DNA of 64,000 nt from Blasia pusilla. Lineage: Eukaryota; Marchantiophyta; Marchantiopsida; Blasiales. The notes under the pieces were generated by a model. The model saw nothing but the letters and a program-made list of their open reading frames with translations, was not told the origin of the DNA and ran no database searches. Where the stretch lies: positions 12,710,001-12,774,000 of the forward strand of contig CM114275.1 of the NCBI GenBank assembly GCA_050084515.1. Direction: 5' to 3'. Position numbers and translations under genes: made by a program. Position 1 is the stretch's first letter; every line of letters begins with the position of its first letter. This document shows positions 36,964-48,042 of the stretch, piece by piece.

Positions 36964-37252
36964 TAGAGTTTCTTATTGCATATATCAGAGCAAATACAAA
37001 AGTATTAGCTGTAGACAATATGGATTCGGGATTAAGGCCAATGAAAGTGGTAGTATGATCGTAAACCCGTTTGCGGATTGGATATTTTTCATGAGAAATG
37101 AAAGACTTGGTTCAAAAAGATGAATGTGTTACTATGAAATTTTGTAAATGATGAATCTTGATTGATATGCGGATGTATCGTATGCCATCGTATCACTATT
37201 ATTGGAATTATTTCTAAATCATCTTTCTTTTTGTATTTCGATAAAAGACAAG

Positions 37253-39436
37253 ATGGAGTTGCCACCTCATGAAGATTGTAGCCCTCACGACAATCAGGAC
37301 AATGGAAGAAGGGAAGAACCCCTCGATACACCAACACCAGAGATCCCTCCAAAGGTGAACAAGAAGACGATCTCGCAATTTGTCATAGAAGATGAATTGA
37401 AGGCGCACTTGGATAGCGCCATTGATCCACAAGTTTTGAAAGGAGAGTTCAAGAAGTCGCGGCTCAAGTGGACGGAGTGTGGGATTGGAGAATTTGCAAG
37501 GAAAGTGGAAGAGAATGAGTGGACAAAGGATTGGGCTTTATTCAATGGTGTCCAAAAGTACAAAGATCTCCCCAAGAGGAAGATGAAGTTAGTGAGCAAG
37601 GTATTTGTTCAACTCAAAGTCGCGGAGTTGATGAAGGATATGGAGGTCCATTATGGCGATGTGGATGAGGGGTCTTCGAGAAGAGATAAGAGACCAAGAG
37701 AAGAAGATAGTAGAACCCCACGGCAACACTTTAAACGAGCAAGAGTGGAAGCTTCATTACCACGAGCGTCATTATCAGCAAGGTGGATTGTCAAGGAGCC
37801 TTAGAGCCATACTATCTTCCTTGGATGGTCAAAGAAGAAATTTTCGTGCTGAAGAATACATACAAGAAGAGAGTGGAGATAAAGGGTGAGTACCGATGGG
37901 GGCGGATATACGAGATGGTTTGAATGACCTCTATGTAGGTCGTAGTATGAGATTTGATGAGCCCGGGGAGAGTTTTGATCGCCCTATACATAGCGGTGCT
38001 CCTCCCCAAACCTTTCGTGGGAAGAATGCTCTAGATAATAGAGAGGTAATATCTCGTCTATCACAATTGGAGAGTTTAATAACAAATTCACAACGCAATT
38101 TTGACTTGGCAGCGTAATTCAACGTTTTAAAGGGGAAGTATGAAAAATTACCTGAGGAGCACATCATATTGAAGAAAGAGATGGAAAGGCTTTTGAACGA
38201 ATCTATTTCTAGAGATGACCTCCATAGAAGGCAAAGAGCAGTAATGGTTGACCACACAGAGCAATGGAGGAGAGCATACGAGAACATCATGCCAAGACAA
38301 CAGCAAGATATGGATGAATTTTTTGCAATGGAGAGCAAGAGATAACGTGGTAGAACTCATCCCCGAGACAAACCTACTTGAGGGACATCTCGTGAAGGAG
38401 GTTGATGTGATCTTATTTCAACCTATTGAGAAGTTATGGCCTCCAGCTCTACGTGCAGAATGGGAAAATGTCGTAGATCCAAACGCTGCGAACTATGCCT
38501 CTATGATGTTGGCACCAACGCCTCTTAATCCGAACACACAAGTGCAAGATCTTACGGATTGGATGAAGGAAATAGAAGTATGTGAAGGAGGGGCCCTCAC
38601 GCCAAACAACTAGCCCAAATGCATGATATGCTTCAACCCCATTTTTGCATAAGGTTGCTACATGATAGGCACATGTAAAGCTTGTTATTGGCATCCATAT
38701 TGTCTTCAAGAGGCCATGCTACTATCTCACAAGTGTCCAACTTATAGAAAAGCTTGGTCATGAAGACTCAATCACCTTTTTGGCATATCTTCCCGCGCTC
38801 CTGATGGAAATGTATCACCCACTTATTGCAAATTAACCCAAGAGAAAGAAAATTTCACTTTCAGTTTGGGACATCGTAGCCCTTGATCGAACTATAACCC
38901 CGAAGTGAACATAGACGACATGGTTCAAGCTAGCGGACGATTGATCGGGCAATGCGATCGTGGTTGGTCCGCTTCATTGACATGTGCAATCGAGGAGAGC
39001 TCATCCACGGAATAGCCATTGATCTCCAAAATCGAGAGGCAGAAAACTTCTTCTTTGCTCAAGGGTTGAATTTACAAGAAGTTCAAGACGCCCTTAACAC
39101 AACTCGACAACTTGTGCTAAACCATCATCAAAATCCATTGATGGATTAGGTTTTTTTAGGAGACTCGAATTGATTTTGCCACCTTTCTTATGGCAAGATA
39201 TTCCTCAAAGGACTAAAGGCGGATATCCTCGAAGATACTACTATCTTGGTTGAATGCAAGAGGAACTCTTTGGATTCTTTGAGAGAAAGTGGGAGATGTT
39301 TCCGACACAGCCAACACAAGAAACTGATGATGGTGAAGCTGATGTTGAGTTGGAAAGGACTATTCCTCGTGGAAATGGGACGCGCGTGACTAGAGCTAGG
39401 GAAGAGGAGGAAGAAATGGTGAGACATTGGCACTAG
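37253..39436 (+). pseudogene. Charged/coiled-coil protein with RING-like cysteine cluster, broken
   Basis: From an ATG at 37253 an acidic N-terminus (MELPPHEDCSPHDNQDNG) leads into a helical region with a Lys/Arg-rich part (SSRRDKRPREE). Near 37650-37700 coding-like sequence moves to another frame and continues through stops (FRGKNALDNREVISRLSQLE; KGKYEKLPEEHIILKKEMER), with heptad-like spacing suggesting coiled coil. Near 38320 it shifts again (VVELIPETNLLEGHLVKEVD). Right after the stop at 38611 the same frame reads CMICFNPIFA, stop, GCYMIGTCKACYWHPYC, then KCPTYRKAW: a RING-like C/H pattern with some ligands lost (last Cys is Tyr). More coding-like pieces follow to 39436 (AQGLNLQEVQDALNTTRQLV; FFERKWEMFPTQPTQETDDG). 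Function unknown; a substrate-adaptor or ubiquitin role would be guesswork. Confidence 0.5.
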
Positions 39437-40249
39437 TGTTATATATATCGGACGATGAATCAGATTAGAGAGAATGAGTTGATATTTATATCTTTGTAAT
39501 GTACATAAGTATTAGGTTCCTCTCAATCCATATTTTTTGTGGGATACTCCTCATTTGTTGTAAAACATTTTCAAAAAAAATCAAAATATTCCACTAAGGA
39601 AACTTGTGAATGTGAGCCGATCACGAATGTTGTCCATGAAGAGAGTTCATGAAATGGATGAAATTTTTCTCTTGGATTAGAAATCCTTTGATAAGGTGGA
39701 AGATACCAAAATTGATTGATTTTTTTATATAAATCTATTTTTTTTATCACGAACTCCTAAAAAATTTCTAACTCATCAAAATAAGAAATTTTCTATTATA
39801 TATTGAAAGATGGGGATTGGAAAATGGATGAATTTTTTTCCAAAATTAATGAAGGAAAATATATATTTGAATTGAATTGTAAAGGAAAATAATGTATGAG
39901 ATTTTTTTGTGACCAATATTGTATGTGGTAGAATTTGAAAGGGACTTGGGTGGAATAGAAAACCAAATTTACTTATTAATCCATTTTTTATTTAATACTA
40001 TAATAGGTGAATATAAATATTAATAAATTTGTATAGATTTGAAAATGTTAGATAAATAAATTCAGAGGTGCCTTGATTCATATGTAATGGAAAGGGAAAT
40101 TTAATTTTAATGGAGAATGAATAGATTTGGTTTGAATTTTATGGAAGGATGAATTTACTCTATGGTGTAGGATATTATTTACATTTGATTGCAAGAGTGT
40201 AATTACTTACAAGAATGAAATGTAAGAACTCTTCTTAAATTCTATAGAA
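39437..40249. other. Very AT-rich DNA, no gene
   Basis: Dominated by A/T runs and GAAAT/AATTT words; no open frame or repeat boundary recognised. It separates the kinase/RING pseudogene from the tandem repeat. Confidence 0.5.
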
Positions 40250-41560
40250 TAGTGGAGATGGTCCCCAAGTAACATCTATCAAGCAAAGTCTCATCCCAAA
40301 TTAAGTTTAAAATGACCTTTTGGACCCAAAGCAGATAACCTTGAATGAAAAAAAAAGGGATCTTTAATGGGACATCTTGTCCAACGTTTCCATCTTGAGC
40401 TAAAATTTTGCCCACATTATCTCCAAGGTGCATCTAACACTCTTGCCAAGTTTAAAGAAAATTGGAGTTGGGACCACAAGCTCAAAAAGTGGCAAGTCCA
40501 TTTTAGGCTCGAACCATCAAACCTTCTATCAAAATAAGGTTTTTTTCATTTCTTATCTTGTCCAACATTCGCATTTTGAACTGAAATTTTTCCCACGTGT
40601 TCCCCATGGTGCATGTTAAGCTCTAGTAAATTTTCATGGAAAATGGAGTTGTGAGCAAAAGCCCAAAAATTACTAACTCCTTTTTGGACCCGAACTATCA
40701 CACCTTTTACCAAAATAAGGTTTTTTCATTTTTCATCTTGTCAACTTTGTCATCTTGAGCTAAAATTTGGCCAACACGGTCCCCAAGGTGCATCTAGCAC
40801 TCTTGGTAAGTTTGAGGAATAATGAAGTTGTGAGCAAAAGCTCAAAAAGTTCTAACTCCTTTTTGGACCCAAACCATCAGACCTTCAACCAAAATAAGGT
40901 TTTTCCATTTTTCATCTTGTCCAACTTTGTCATCCTGAGCTGAAATTTTGTCAACATGATCCCCACGGTTCATATAGCACTCTTGCCAAGTTTGAGGAAT
41001 AATGAAGTTGTGAGCAAAAGCTCAAAAAGTTCTAACTCCTATTTGGACCCGAACCATCGGACCTTCTACCAAAATAAAGTTTTTCCATTTTTCATCTTGT
41101 CCAACTTTGTCATCTGCAGCTGAAATTTGGTCAACATGGTCCCCAAGGTGCATCTAGCACTCTTGGCAAGATTAAAGCATCATGAAGTTATGAGCAAAAA
41201 CTCAAAATTTTCTAACTCCTTTTTGGACCCGAACCATCAAACCTTCTACCAAAATAAGGTTTTTTTTATTCTTCACCTTGTCTAACTTTACCATCTTGAG
41301 CTGAAACTTTTTCTTCATGGTTTCCAAGGTGCCTGTTCCACTCTTGCCAAGTTTCAACCAAAATGGAGTTGTGAGGAAAACCTCAAAAAAATGTAAGTAC
41401 CTTTTAGCCCCGAACCACTAAACCTTCAATGGAAAGAAGTTTTTTTTCATTTTTCATCATGTCAAACTTTACCAAGTTGCATTTGTAGCACTCTTGCAAA
41501 GTTTTGAGCAAAATGGAGTTGTGACCAGGAGCTCAAAAATCACACTTACCAATTTCACCT
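40250..41560. repeat. Tandem repeat, about seven units of roughly 180 bp
   Basis: The anchor GGTGCATCTAGCACTCTTG, with variants, recurs at about 40425, 40609, 40787, 40967, 41147, 41328 and 41476, so the spacing is 184, 178, 180, 180, 181 and 148 bases. Each unit also has AAAGCTCAAAAAGTTCTAAC, TTTTTGGACCCGAACCATC, CAAAATAAGGTTTTTTCATT and CATCTTGTCCAACTTTGTC. Units 3-5 are most alike; the ends are more diverged. The period is close to the length of DNA on a nucleosome, as for many plant satellites. No coding content. Confidence 0.9.
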
Positions 41561-41768
41561 TCAATGGAAAAATAAATGCTTTATTTGCGAAAAGTATAAT
41601 AAAAGGAATGTCATGAAAATAACATTCTTACAATAGTCAACACAAAATAAGTTTGCTACAACTATCTACAAATCCGTCTCACTAAATTTTGTAATTACTC
41701 TTCTAGTGTAGGTCTATGGTTGGATCCTGTGGATTAAGATGTAAGTAGTAATTTGGCGGCTCAATAGT

Positions 41769-43088
41769 TTAAAGTCGGGTGGATCGGCGACGAGTTCCTA
41801 TTGCAATTGTTTCATCATCGGAGGAAATGTATGAACTATCCATGCCTTGATTGATGGGTTGAGATTTTGGAACCATAGGTATGAGAATATCATTATCATT
41901 AGGCTCATCAACTAAGTCCACCGTTTGAGCGCTCAAAGATTGTAGAGGATTATCCTGCATAGGTTTACTAAACTCGGTGGAATAATTCTGAACTCCTACT
42001 AGTGTAATAATCTGAGGGTCGTATGTCGTGTTAAGAGAAGTGCTGGGCAGATTGGCTTCACTTAAAGTCCTCTATTGTTGCTCTTCCTCGTGCTCTCGAA
42101 TCCAATGTTTCATTTCAACATCATCTTCATCTTTTCCAAGCCCCTTGGAATACAATTTTTTAGTATTTCCAATATGAGTATCCTCTCTCCCTTCGATGCC
42201 ATGAATTCCACATATCACATCGACCTCCTCTAGGTCCTCATCTTGCAAGTCAAGATTATCTTCATGATTACCATCACGGTTTCTTGCATGCAAGTTAGAT
42301 TCACTGCCATCTTCTACTACCCTTCTAGGTTGTTCTTGTCCATCCCCTTCCGAAAAGTATTGCTCATATAAGAGCATTTATCTTGATTTCCGAGAAACAC
42401 CATTTTCTCCAAACCTTGATTTTGTGTAGATGTAAACCAATTCCTTCGCACGCTCGTTGGTCAATTTATTCTTGTGCTTTTTGTGGATGAAACCATAACT
42501 ACTCCAATTTCTCTCCGTTGAAGAAGATAAAACCACTTGTGCTAATATGGACTTAGCCACATAGCGCAATATTGGTGCACCTTGATCGTGCAAAGGGAAT
42601 AAGTGAATCAACAACTTCCCTACCAAATTCCTCCACAAATATTTCCTGAAGGTTCACAATGTTGCCCAACTCTTGCAAGCAACTTGCCATATAAGAATTA
42701 GCCTCGATGACATTGATGCCATGCACCCCGGTTGCATAAAGTTTCAGATATTGTTTGAAATCTCTCATGCACTCAGCATTTGAAGTGACGTTTTGAACAC
42801 TATCAAGAATATTGTAAGGGGCGAGAATGTAGCCTATTGCATGTAACTTGTTGTGGATAAGTGCCCACAACCTAGAAATAACATTGACCATCTCTAAAGC
42901 TCTAGACATTGTGACAAAATAACCGCGACGCCTTCCGCCCACACCGGGCCATGGAGTTACAGGAAAAGAACAAGTCTCTTCCATTATCTAAAAAATATGG
43001 CGATAAATACGCCCAATCATTGCTTTATGACCATCACACTCTCTCAATAGAATAATAGCTGGTTGAGCCGCAGCAAACAACTTCTCAT
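41769..43088 (-). pseudogene. hAT transposase, C-terminal half
   Basis: Starting at the insertion site the minus strand reads KLFAAAQPAIILLRECDGHK then AMIGRIYRHIF, a stop, and after a frame change VISRLWALIHNKLHAIGYIL (the RW...LH..LHAAGY motif of hAT transposases). Further on come YVAKSILAQVVLSSSTERNW then SSYGFIHKKHKNKLTNERAK, the hAT C-terminal dimerisation domain with its SS..ERNWS signature. The same frame continues past stops at 42378 and 42072 into an acidic tail (NLDLQDEDLEEVDV) that ends with SSDDETIAIGTRRRSTRL at 41769. The tail frame is conserved across these single stops, which suggests recent loss. Confidence 0.82.
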
Positions 43089-43507
43089 TGTGAGAAAATA
43101 GAAAGTGACAAAATCATTGAAATCTTTACAAAACTTAGAGATACAAAGTGGCCTAGTCGGTCCGTGCGCTCACAGAAGAACTTCAATGGAACTTGAATAT
43201 GGATATAACTCGACATACGAGAATTCGCTATCGCTGCGGCACTTGACTATTTCACTACTGGGGAAACTAGGATTTCTAACCTATTTTTCTTTGTTTTTAT
43301 TACTAGAAAAATTATCTAACCCTATATTTTATCCGGGTGTGGGGATAGGGTAGATAATCCTATTAACGCTACTCAAGAAACCACCTACGTCATATTACTA
43401 TAACTCCTTTGATATCTAAATCGAAACCATCAATCTAAGTTTCTCCTCATACAAGGGGGCCGATCAGATTAATGGTGCTCAAAGAAGTAGATGTTGAGAA
43501 TCAAACA
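43089..43507 (-). repeat. 3' LTR of the nested copia element
   Basis: 419 bases; on the minus strand it starts TGTTTGATTCTCAACATC and ends CTATTTTCTCACA. Homologous to 47611-48042, with indels near 43310-43355. Confidence 0.93.
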
Positions 43508-43514
43508 CCCCCCT
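43508..43514 (-). other. Polypurine tract
   Basis: On the minus strand AGGGGGG directly precedes the 3' LTR, the usual position of the plus-strand DNA primer. Confidence 0.8.
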
Positions 43515-43538
43515 AAATATCCACTCTCATATGGACTA

Positions 43539-46418
43539 CTATCTTGGACCTATGCCAAGACCCTTCAAATGTCGGTGAAGTTGATCTCTGCTCAAAGCTT
43601 TCATGAAGATGTCTGCACAATTATCCTCTGTCAGACAATAGACTAACTTCAAAATCTCTCTCTCATTCAACTCACAAACAAAATGATATTGGATCTCTAT
43701 GTGCTTCGTACGAGCATGAAACACGGGATTATGTGCTATGGCAATGCAACTCTGATTGTCACATCACATTACAGTAGCACTTTCTGGTGCTTCTCCTACG
43801 TCCAATATCCATCTCAACATACTGCTTCACAAGAAGCATAACAAGCCGCCTTGTACTCTACCTTGATAGAAGAAAGAGCCATTGTAAGTTGCTTCTTGCT
43901 GACCCATGACACCAGATCTGATCCTACCAAGAAGCAATAACCCGAAAGTGATCTTCGAGAATCTAAATCTTTTGCCCAATCCGAGTCACAAAAAACTGTC
44001 ATTTTTGTCCCTGCTCCATAGGTGATGTCGTACTCGATAGTGCCTTTGATGTACTTCAACACATGCATCCCTGCCTTCCAATGGTTCTCACGAGGCTTAG
44101 TTGAGAACCTACTCAACACTCCCACAATGAAGCTAATGTTTGGTCTAGTGTTATACAAAAATATCAAACTTCCTACAAGCTTTCTATACAACTTTTCATC
44201 TACCAATGGTGAAACATCTTGCATCAAAAGTTTCAACTCTACCTCCATCAGCGAGACCACTGCCTTACACTCGGTCATCCCAAATGCCTTCAAGATTTCT
44301 CTATCATACTTTTGCTAAGAGAGAAAAATAGAATATGACTGTTGCCAAATCTCCAGCCCCATAAAGTAGTGCAAAAGACCTAAATCTGACATTTCAAACT
44401 CAGATTTCAACACTCCCTTCATTTCCTCTATTTTCTTACTATGGTCCCCTATGATGACCAATTCATCCACATACAGGACTATCAACATATACATCCCATC
44501 TTCGCAAAATACATACAAATTTTCTTTTGACAGACTCTTGATGAGACCCTTCTCTCAAAATAATATATCTATTCGTTGATACCATATCCTTGGGGCTTGC
44601 TTCAACCCATACAATGCTCGATGAAGTAAACACACTTTCTCTTCTCACACGGATGTCTCAAAACGTGGTGGTTGAGATACATACACCTCCTCCTTGAGAC
44701 TCCCATTTAGAAAGGCAGAATTCACATCGTATTGGTATACATGCCAACGTCTTGTTCCTGCTACCGCTAGAATAATTCAAATGGTTGTCAGCCTTGCAGT
44801 AGGAGCAAAAGTCTCATAGTAGTCAAAACCTTCAATTTCTTAACATCCTTGTGCAACCAACCTTGCTTTGAATTTATCCAATGTATCGTCCGACTTGTAC
44901 TTGGTCTTGTACATCCACTTGGTGCGTATTATCTTCCTTTCCTTTGGCTTCTCAAGCAAAGTCCAAGTTTCATTTCTTTGAATAGCGTCCATCTCCATCT
45001 GTATGGCCTCTCTCCATTGAGGATGAGCAAGGGCCTCATCCAAGCATAATGGCTCTTCCACCTTCAAGACCTCTGTCATCAAGGCCATGTTGACGAGATG
45101 TGCGCAAGTTCTATTCTGCTCTTCTAGTCTCTTGGATCTCCTTGGATATGTAACAACTTCATCAGTTGATGGTGGATCCTTACCATCCAAGAGCTGATTT
45201 ATCCACTTAGGGTATGATAATCGTAGTGAAAGAGCAAGCTGCTCTTTGTAATCATCACCAAACTCTTCTTCTTGATGATCTGGTGTAAAAATTGGTGGTG
45301 TGCTCTGGTGGGTTATCTCTTTGTTTGATGATAATGTGGACAGACCACTGATATCCGCCACTTGACAAGGTTGTTCTTGGAACACCACATCACGACTTAC
45401 TAGCATCTTCTTTGCCTCAGGACACCATAGGCGATAAGTTTTAGACTCATCATTGTATCCCATAAAGATGCACTTCTTGCTCTTGGACTCCAGCTTGGTC
45501 CTGGATGATTTAGGAATATGTACAAATCACTCACTACCAAAAGTCCTGAAATGTTGAACTGATTGTACCTTACCTAAGTATGATTGATCAGGAGTCATGC
45601 CTTGGACTGACTTGATAGCACTTCTATTTAGAATATGAACGGCATTATTTATAGCTTCAACCCAAAATCCTTCTGTCAAACCTTTTGCTTTCACTATACA
45701 TCTTGCCATCTCCACCACTATACGGTTTCGATGCTCAACAACTCCATTTTTTTGTGATGTATGTGCCGTGGTTAACTGTCGCTTGATTCCATGCCCCCCA
45801 AATATTTGATAAGAATTCTCCTCCTCAATCGGTGCGAATCTTCTGTACCTTCTTTCCTATCTCATTCTCAACCAGCTTGTGTTATACTTTAAATTTTCCA
45901 AAAGCACTTGCCTTATCATGACGGAAATACACCCACATCTTCCTACTATAATCGTCAACAACTATAAATAAGTAGGAAGAACCACCTAATGCCACTATTC
46001 TCAATTTACCATAGAGGTCAACATGAATCAGCTCTAGAGGAGCCTTTGCTCTATTTTTGGACTCTTGTGGAAATGGTTGTCGGTGTTGCTTGCCCATCAT
46101 ACAAGGTTCACTTGTATCCGACACTCCAAAAACTGTTGATAAATCAATAACCATGCCAGATTTCTGCATCTGACTTAGTAAGGGAAAGATTAGGTGACCA
46201 AATCTTTCCTGCCACAACTTACTGCTACTAAAATCTGTACCTACACTTGTCGTGAAAGCATACAACTCGTAGATATGTCCACGTCGTATACCTTCACCCA
46301 CTACTTTCCCATTGGCATCATCAATGACTGCTCTAGTTTTCTTGAAACCAAATTCTAGGTCAAGATCACATAATACTACTACTGAAATCAAATTGCGCTT
46401 CAACTCTAGTACGTACAA
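43539..46418 (-). pseudogene. Copia pol: integrase, reverse transcriptase, RNase H (broken)
   Basis: Order on the minus strand: protease-integrase junction (MYVLELKRNLISVVVLCDLD), integrase finger (WQERFGHLIFPLLSQMQKSG ... CMMGKQHR) and core (PLELIHVDLYGKLR, FIVVDDYSRKMWVYFRHDKA) at 46418-45882. Next come the integrase C-terminus (VHILNRSAIKSVQGMTPDQS at 45718-45527; YNDESKTYRLWCPEAKKMLV at 45463) and the start of reverse transcriptase (TWTLLEKPKERKIIRTKWMY). The catalytic site at 44518-44315 reads YVDE instead of YVDD. RNase H at 44293-43814 has FCDSDWAKDLDSRRSLSGYC and WVSKKQLTMALSS, and the tail FHARTKHIEIQYHFV ends near 43539. At least six frame changes or stops; the altered YVDD alone would be expected to cripple polymerisation. 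Confidence 0.92.
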
Positions 46419-46664
46419 TACATCAATTTACTTCTTTTCCTCTCCTTTTTTGTGAGACTAAAGAAATTATGCCTTTCCCTTCTACATGGCACTTTGCATT
46501 ATTCCCAATAGTAACAACGATGCACTCCTGTAGAGGCTGTAAGGACCTATATCAATCCTTATGATTGGTCATTTGCCTAGATGCTCCACTATCGAGCACC
46601 CATGCATCTTCACTCTTTGACTTAGTGGAATGTTGTGCCTGTGTGCAAAACTCTTCGATTGCTA

Positions 46665-47500
46665 TCAAGCATCTACCTCATGTTCTCCTAGTTCTACAGA
46701 ATTTCCAGACTCCTTAGATCTTAAACAACCGTTCTTCTCATCATGACTTCTCTTTCTACAATCTTTGATAAGATGACCTAGCTTACCACAATAAAAGCAC
46801 TTGAAGGCTTTCCTTGGAAATTTCTTCTTGACATTTGAATTGAAATCCTCATTTCCACCTCTCTGTACGTTGGTAGTGAATGGTGCATCACTTCCCTCTC
46901 TTGCTTTGAAGCACATTTTGTCTTCTACCAATATTGCACTGAATTGTTCAAAAGTAAGCGGCGTAGGTCTTACTTGAGTATTCAATGCAGTGACCAAACT
47001 GTCGTACCTTGGAGGAAAAATCTTTACGCACCGACGTGCCAAATCTTCGCTAGACTTTGAAATTCCTACGGACGCCATCTGATCTTGAGGATTCTTGATC
47101 CTTGTCAAAAATCACTCCGCCCTTTCTCCTTGTGAAAATTTCTCGGACGTAAGCTGATTCTCCAGATTTTGAATCCAAGTCTCATTCCTTGTTTGATACT
47201 GATTCTTCATAATGTTCCGCGCCTCAGCAGCGGTGGTCGTATGTTGAATGAGAGTCATAACATAATCAATTACATTTGTGACAATCGCATATAGAGCATC
47301 AGCGTTTATGCATTTCCATGCAGCAATACAACAAGAATCGATATCACCAGATGAAGATGAACATGCAGAACTCAAAGTAGCTTGTGGATTCGAATTGACC
47401 GCTATGGCCGGCTCCTAGATCTCAAATGATTCGTGGACACTTGTCATTTTGAACTTCCACAATATATAGTTGGACCCATCTAACTTCCCTTCATCCCAGC
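46665..47500 (-). pseudogene. Copia gag (broken)
   Basis: N-terminus LDGSNYILWKFKMTSVHESF at 47480-47420, then the UBN2-type region (AWKCINADALYAIVTNVIDY; AAEARNIMKNQYQTRNETWI) at 47375-47112, and in another frame 47108-46665 with VKIFPPRYDSLVTALNTQ and a complete CCHC knuckle CFYCGKLGHLIKDC. Unlike in the 17.5-kb element, the zinc knuckle is intact. The frame is interrupted near 47415 and 47110. Confidence 0.9.
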
Positions 47501-47598
47501 GGAGGAGGGCGAGCATGAACTGACCAAGAAGTAACCATCTCTTAAGATTTTGTGCAAACACACTAGATCGCCAAATACAAAATACTGGAAAACCTAAT

Positions 47599-47610
47599 GC
47601 TCTGATACCA
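47599..47610 (-). other. Primer binding site, initiator tRNA-Met type
   Basis: On the minus strand TGGTATCAGAGC, a perfect 12-base match to the complement of initiator tRNA-Met, lies directly after the 5' LTR. Confidence 0.93.
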
Positions 47611-48042
47611 TATGAGTAAACAAAAAGTGACAAAATCACTGAAATCTTTACAAAACTAAGAGATACAAAGTGGCCTAGTCCGTCCGTGCGCTCACAGAAG
47701 AGCTTCGATGGAACCTGAGCATGGAGATAACTTGACATACGAGAATTCACTACCGCTGCGGCTCTAGACTATTTCACTACCCAGGAAACTAGGGTTTTTT
47801 ACCTATTATTCTTTGTTTTTTATTAGTAGAAAAATTTTGCATCAGGGTGCATAAGGGTGCCCTGCACCCTAATGCAATATAGGGTTAGATAATCCTAGTA
47901 ACGCTACTCCAGAAACCACCTACGTCATCTTACTATGACTTCTTCGCCGTCTAAGTCGAAACCATTAATCTAGGTTTCTCCTCATACAAGGGGGCCGATC
48001 AGATTAATGGTGCTCAGAGAAGTGGATGTTGAGAATCCAACA
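47611..48042 (-). repeat. 5' LTR of the nested copia element
   Basis: 432 bases; on the minus strand it starts TGTTGGATTCTCAACATCC and ends GTTTACTCATA. The last dinucleotide before the primer site is TA where the partner LTR has CA. Confidence 0.93.

Larger units (their letters stand above)
43089..48042 (-). mobile_element. Ty1/copia retrotransposon inserted in the hAT gene (4.95 kb)
   Basis: LTRs at 43089-43507 and 47611-48042 enclose gag and pol on the minus strand. The insertion is flanked by a perfect 5-bp duplication CTCAT (43084-43088 and 48043-48047). The primer binding site is a perfect TGGTATCAGAGC and the polypurine tract is a run of six G next to the 3' LTR. The LTRs have diverged noticeably, including a replaced segment near 43315/47830, so the insertion is older than the copia element at 17.5 kb. 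Many frameshifts and stops. Confidence 0.95.

Noticed and set aside
40250-41560. CRISPR-like array
   Set aside because: The repeat units are ~180 bp and contiguous without unique spacers; this is a plant-type tandem repeat.
43091-43507. Nested copia LTR start at TGAGAAAA (43091)
   Set aside because: With that start the flanks do not match; starting at 43089 gives the exact duplication CTCAT.
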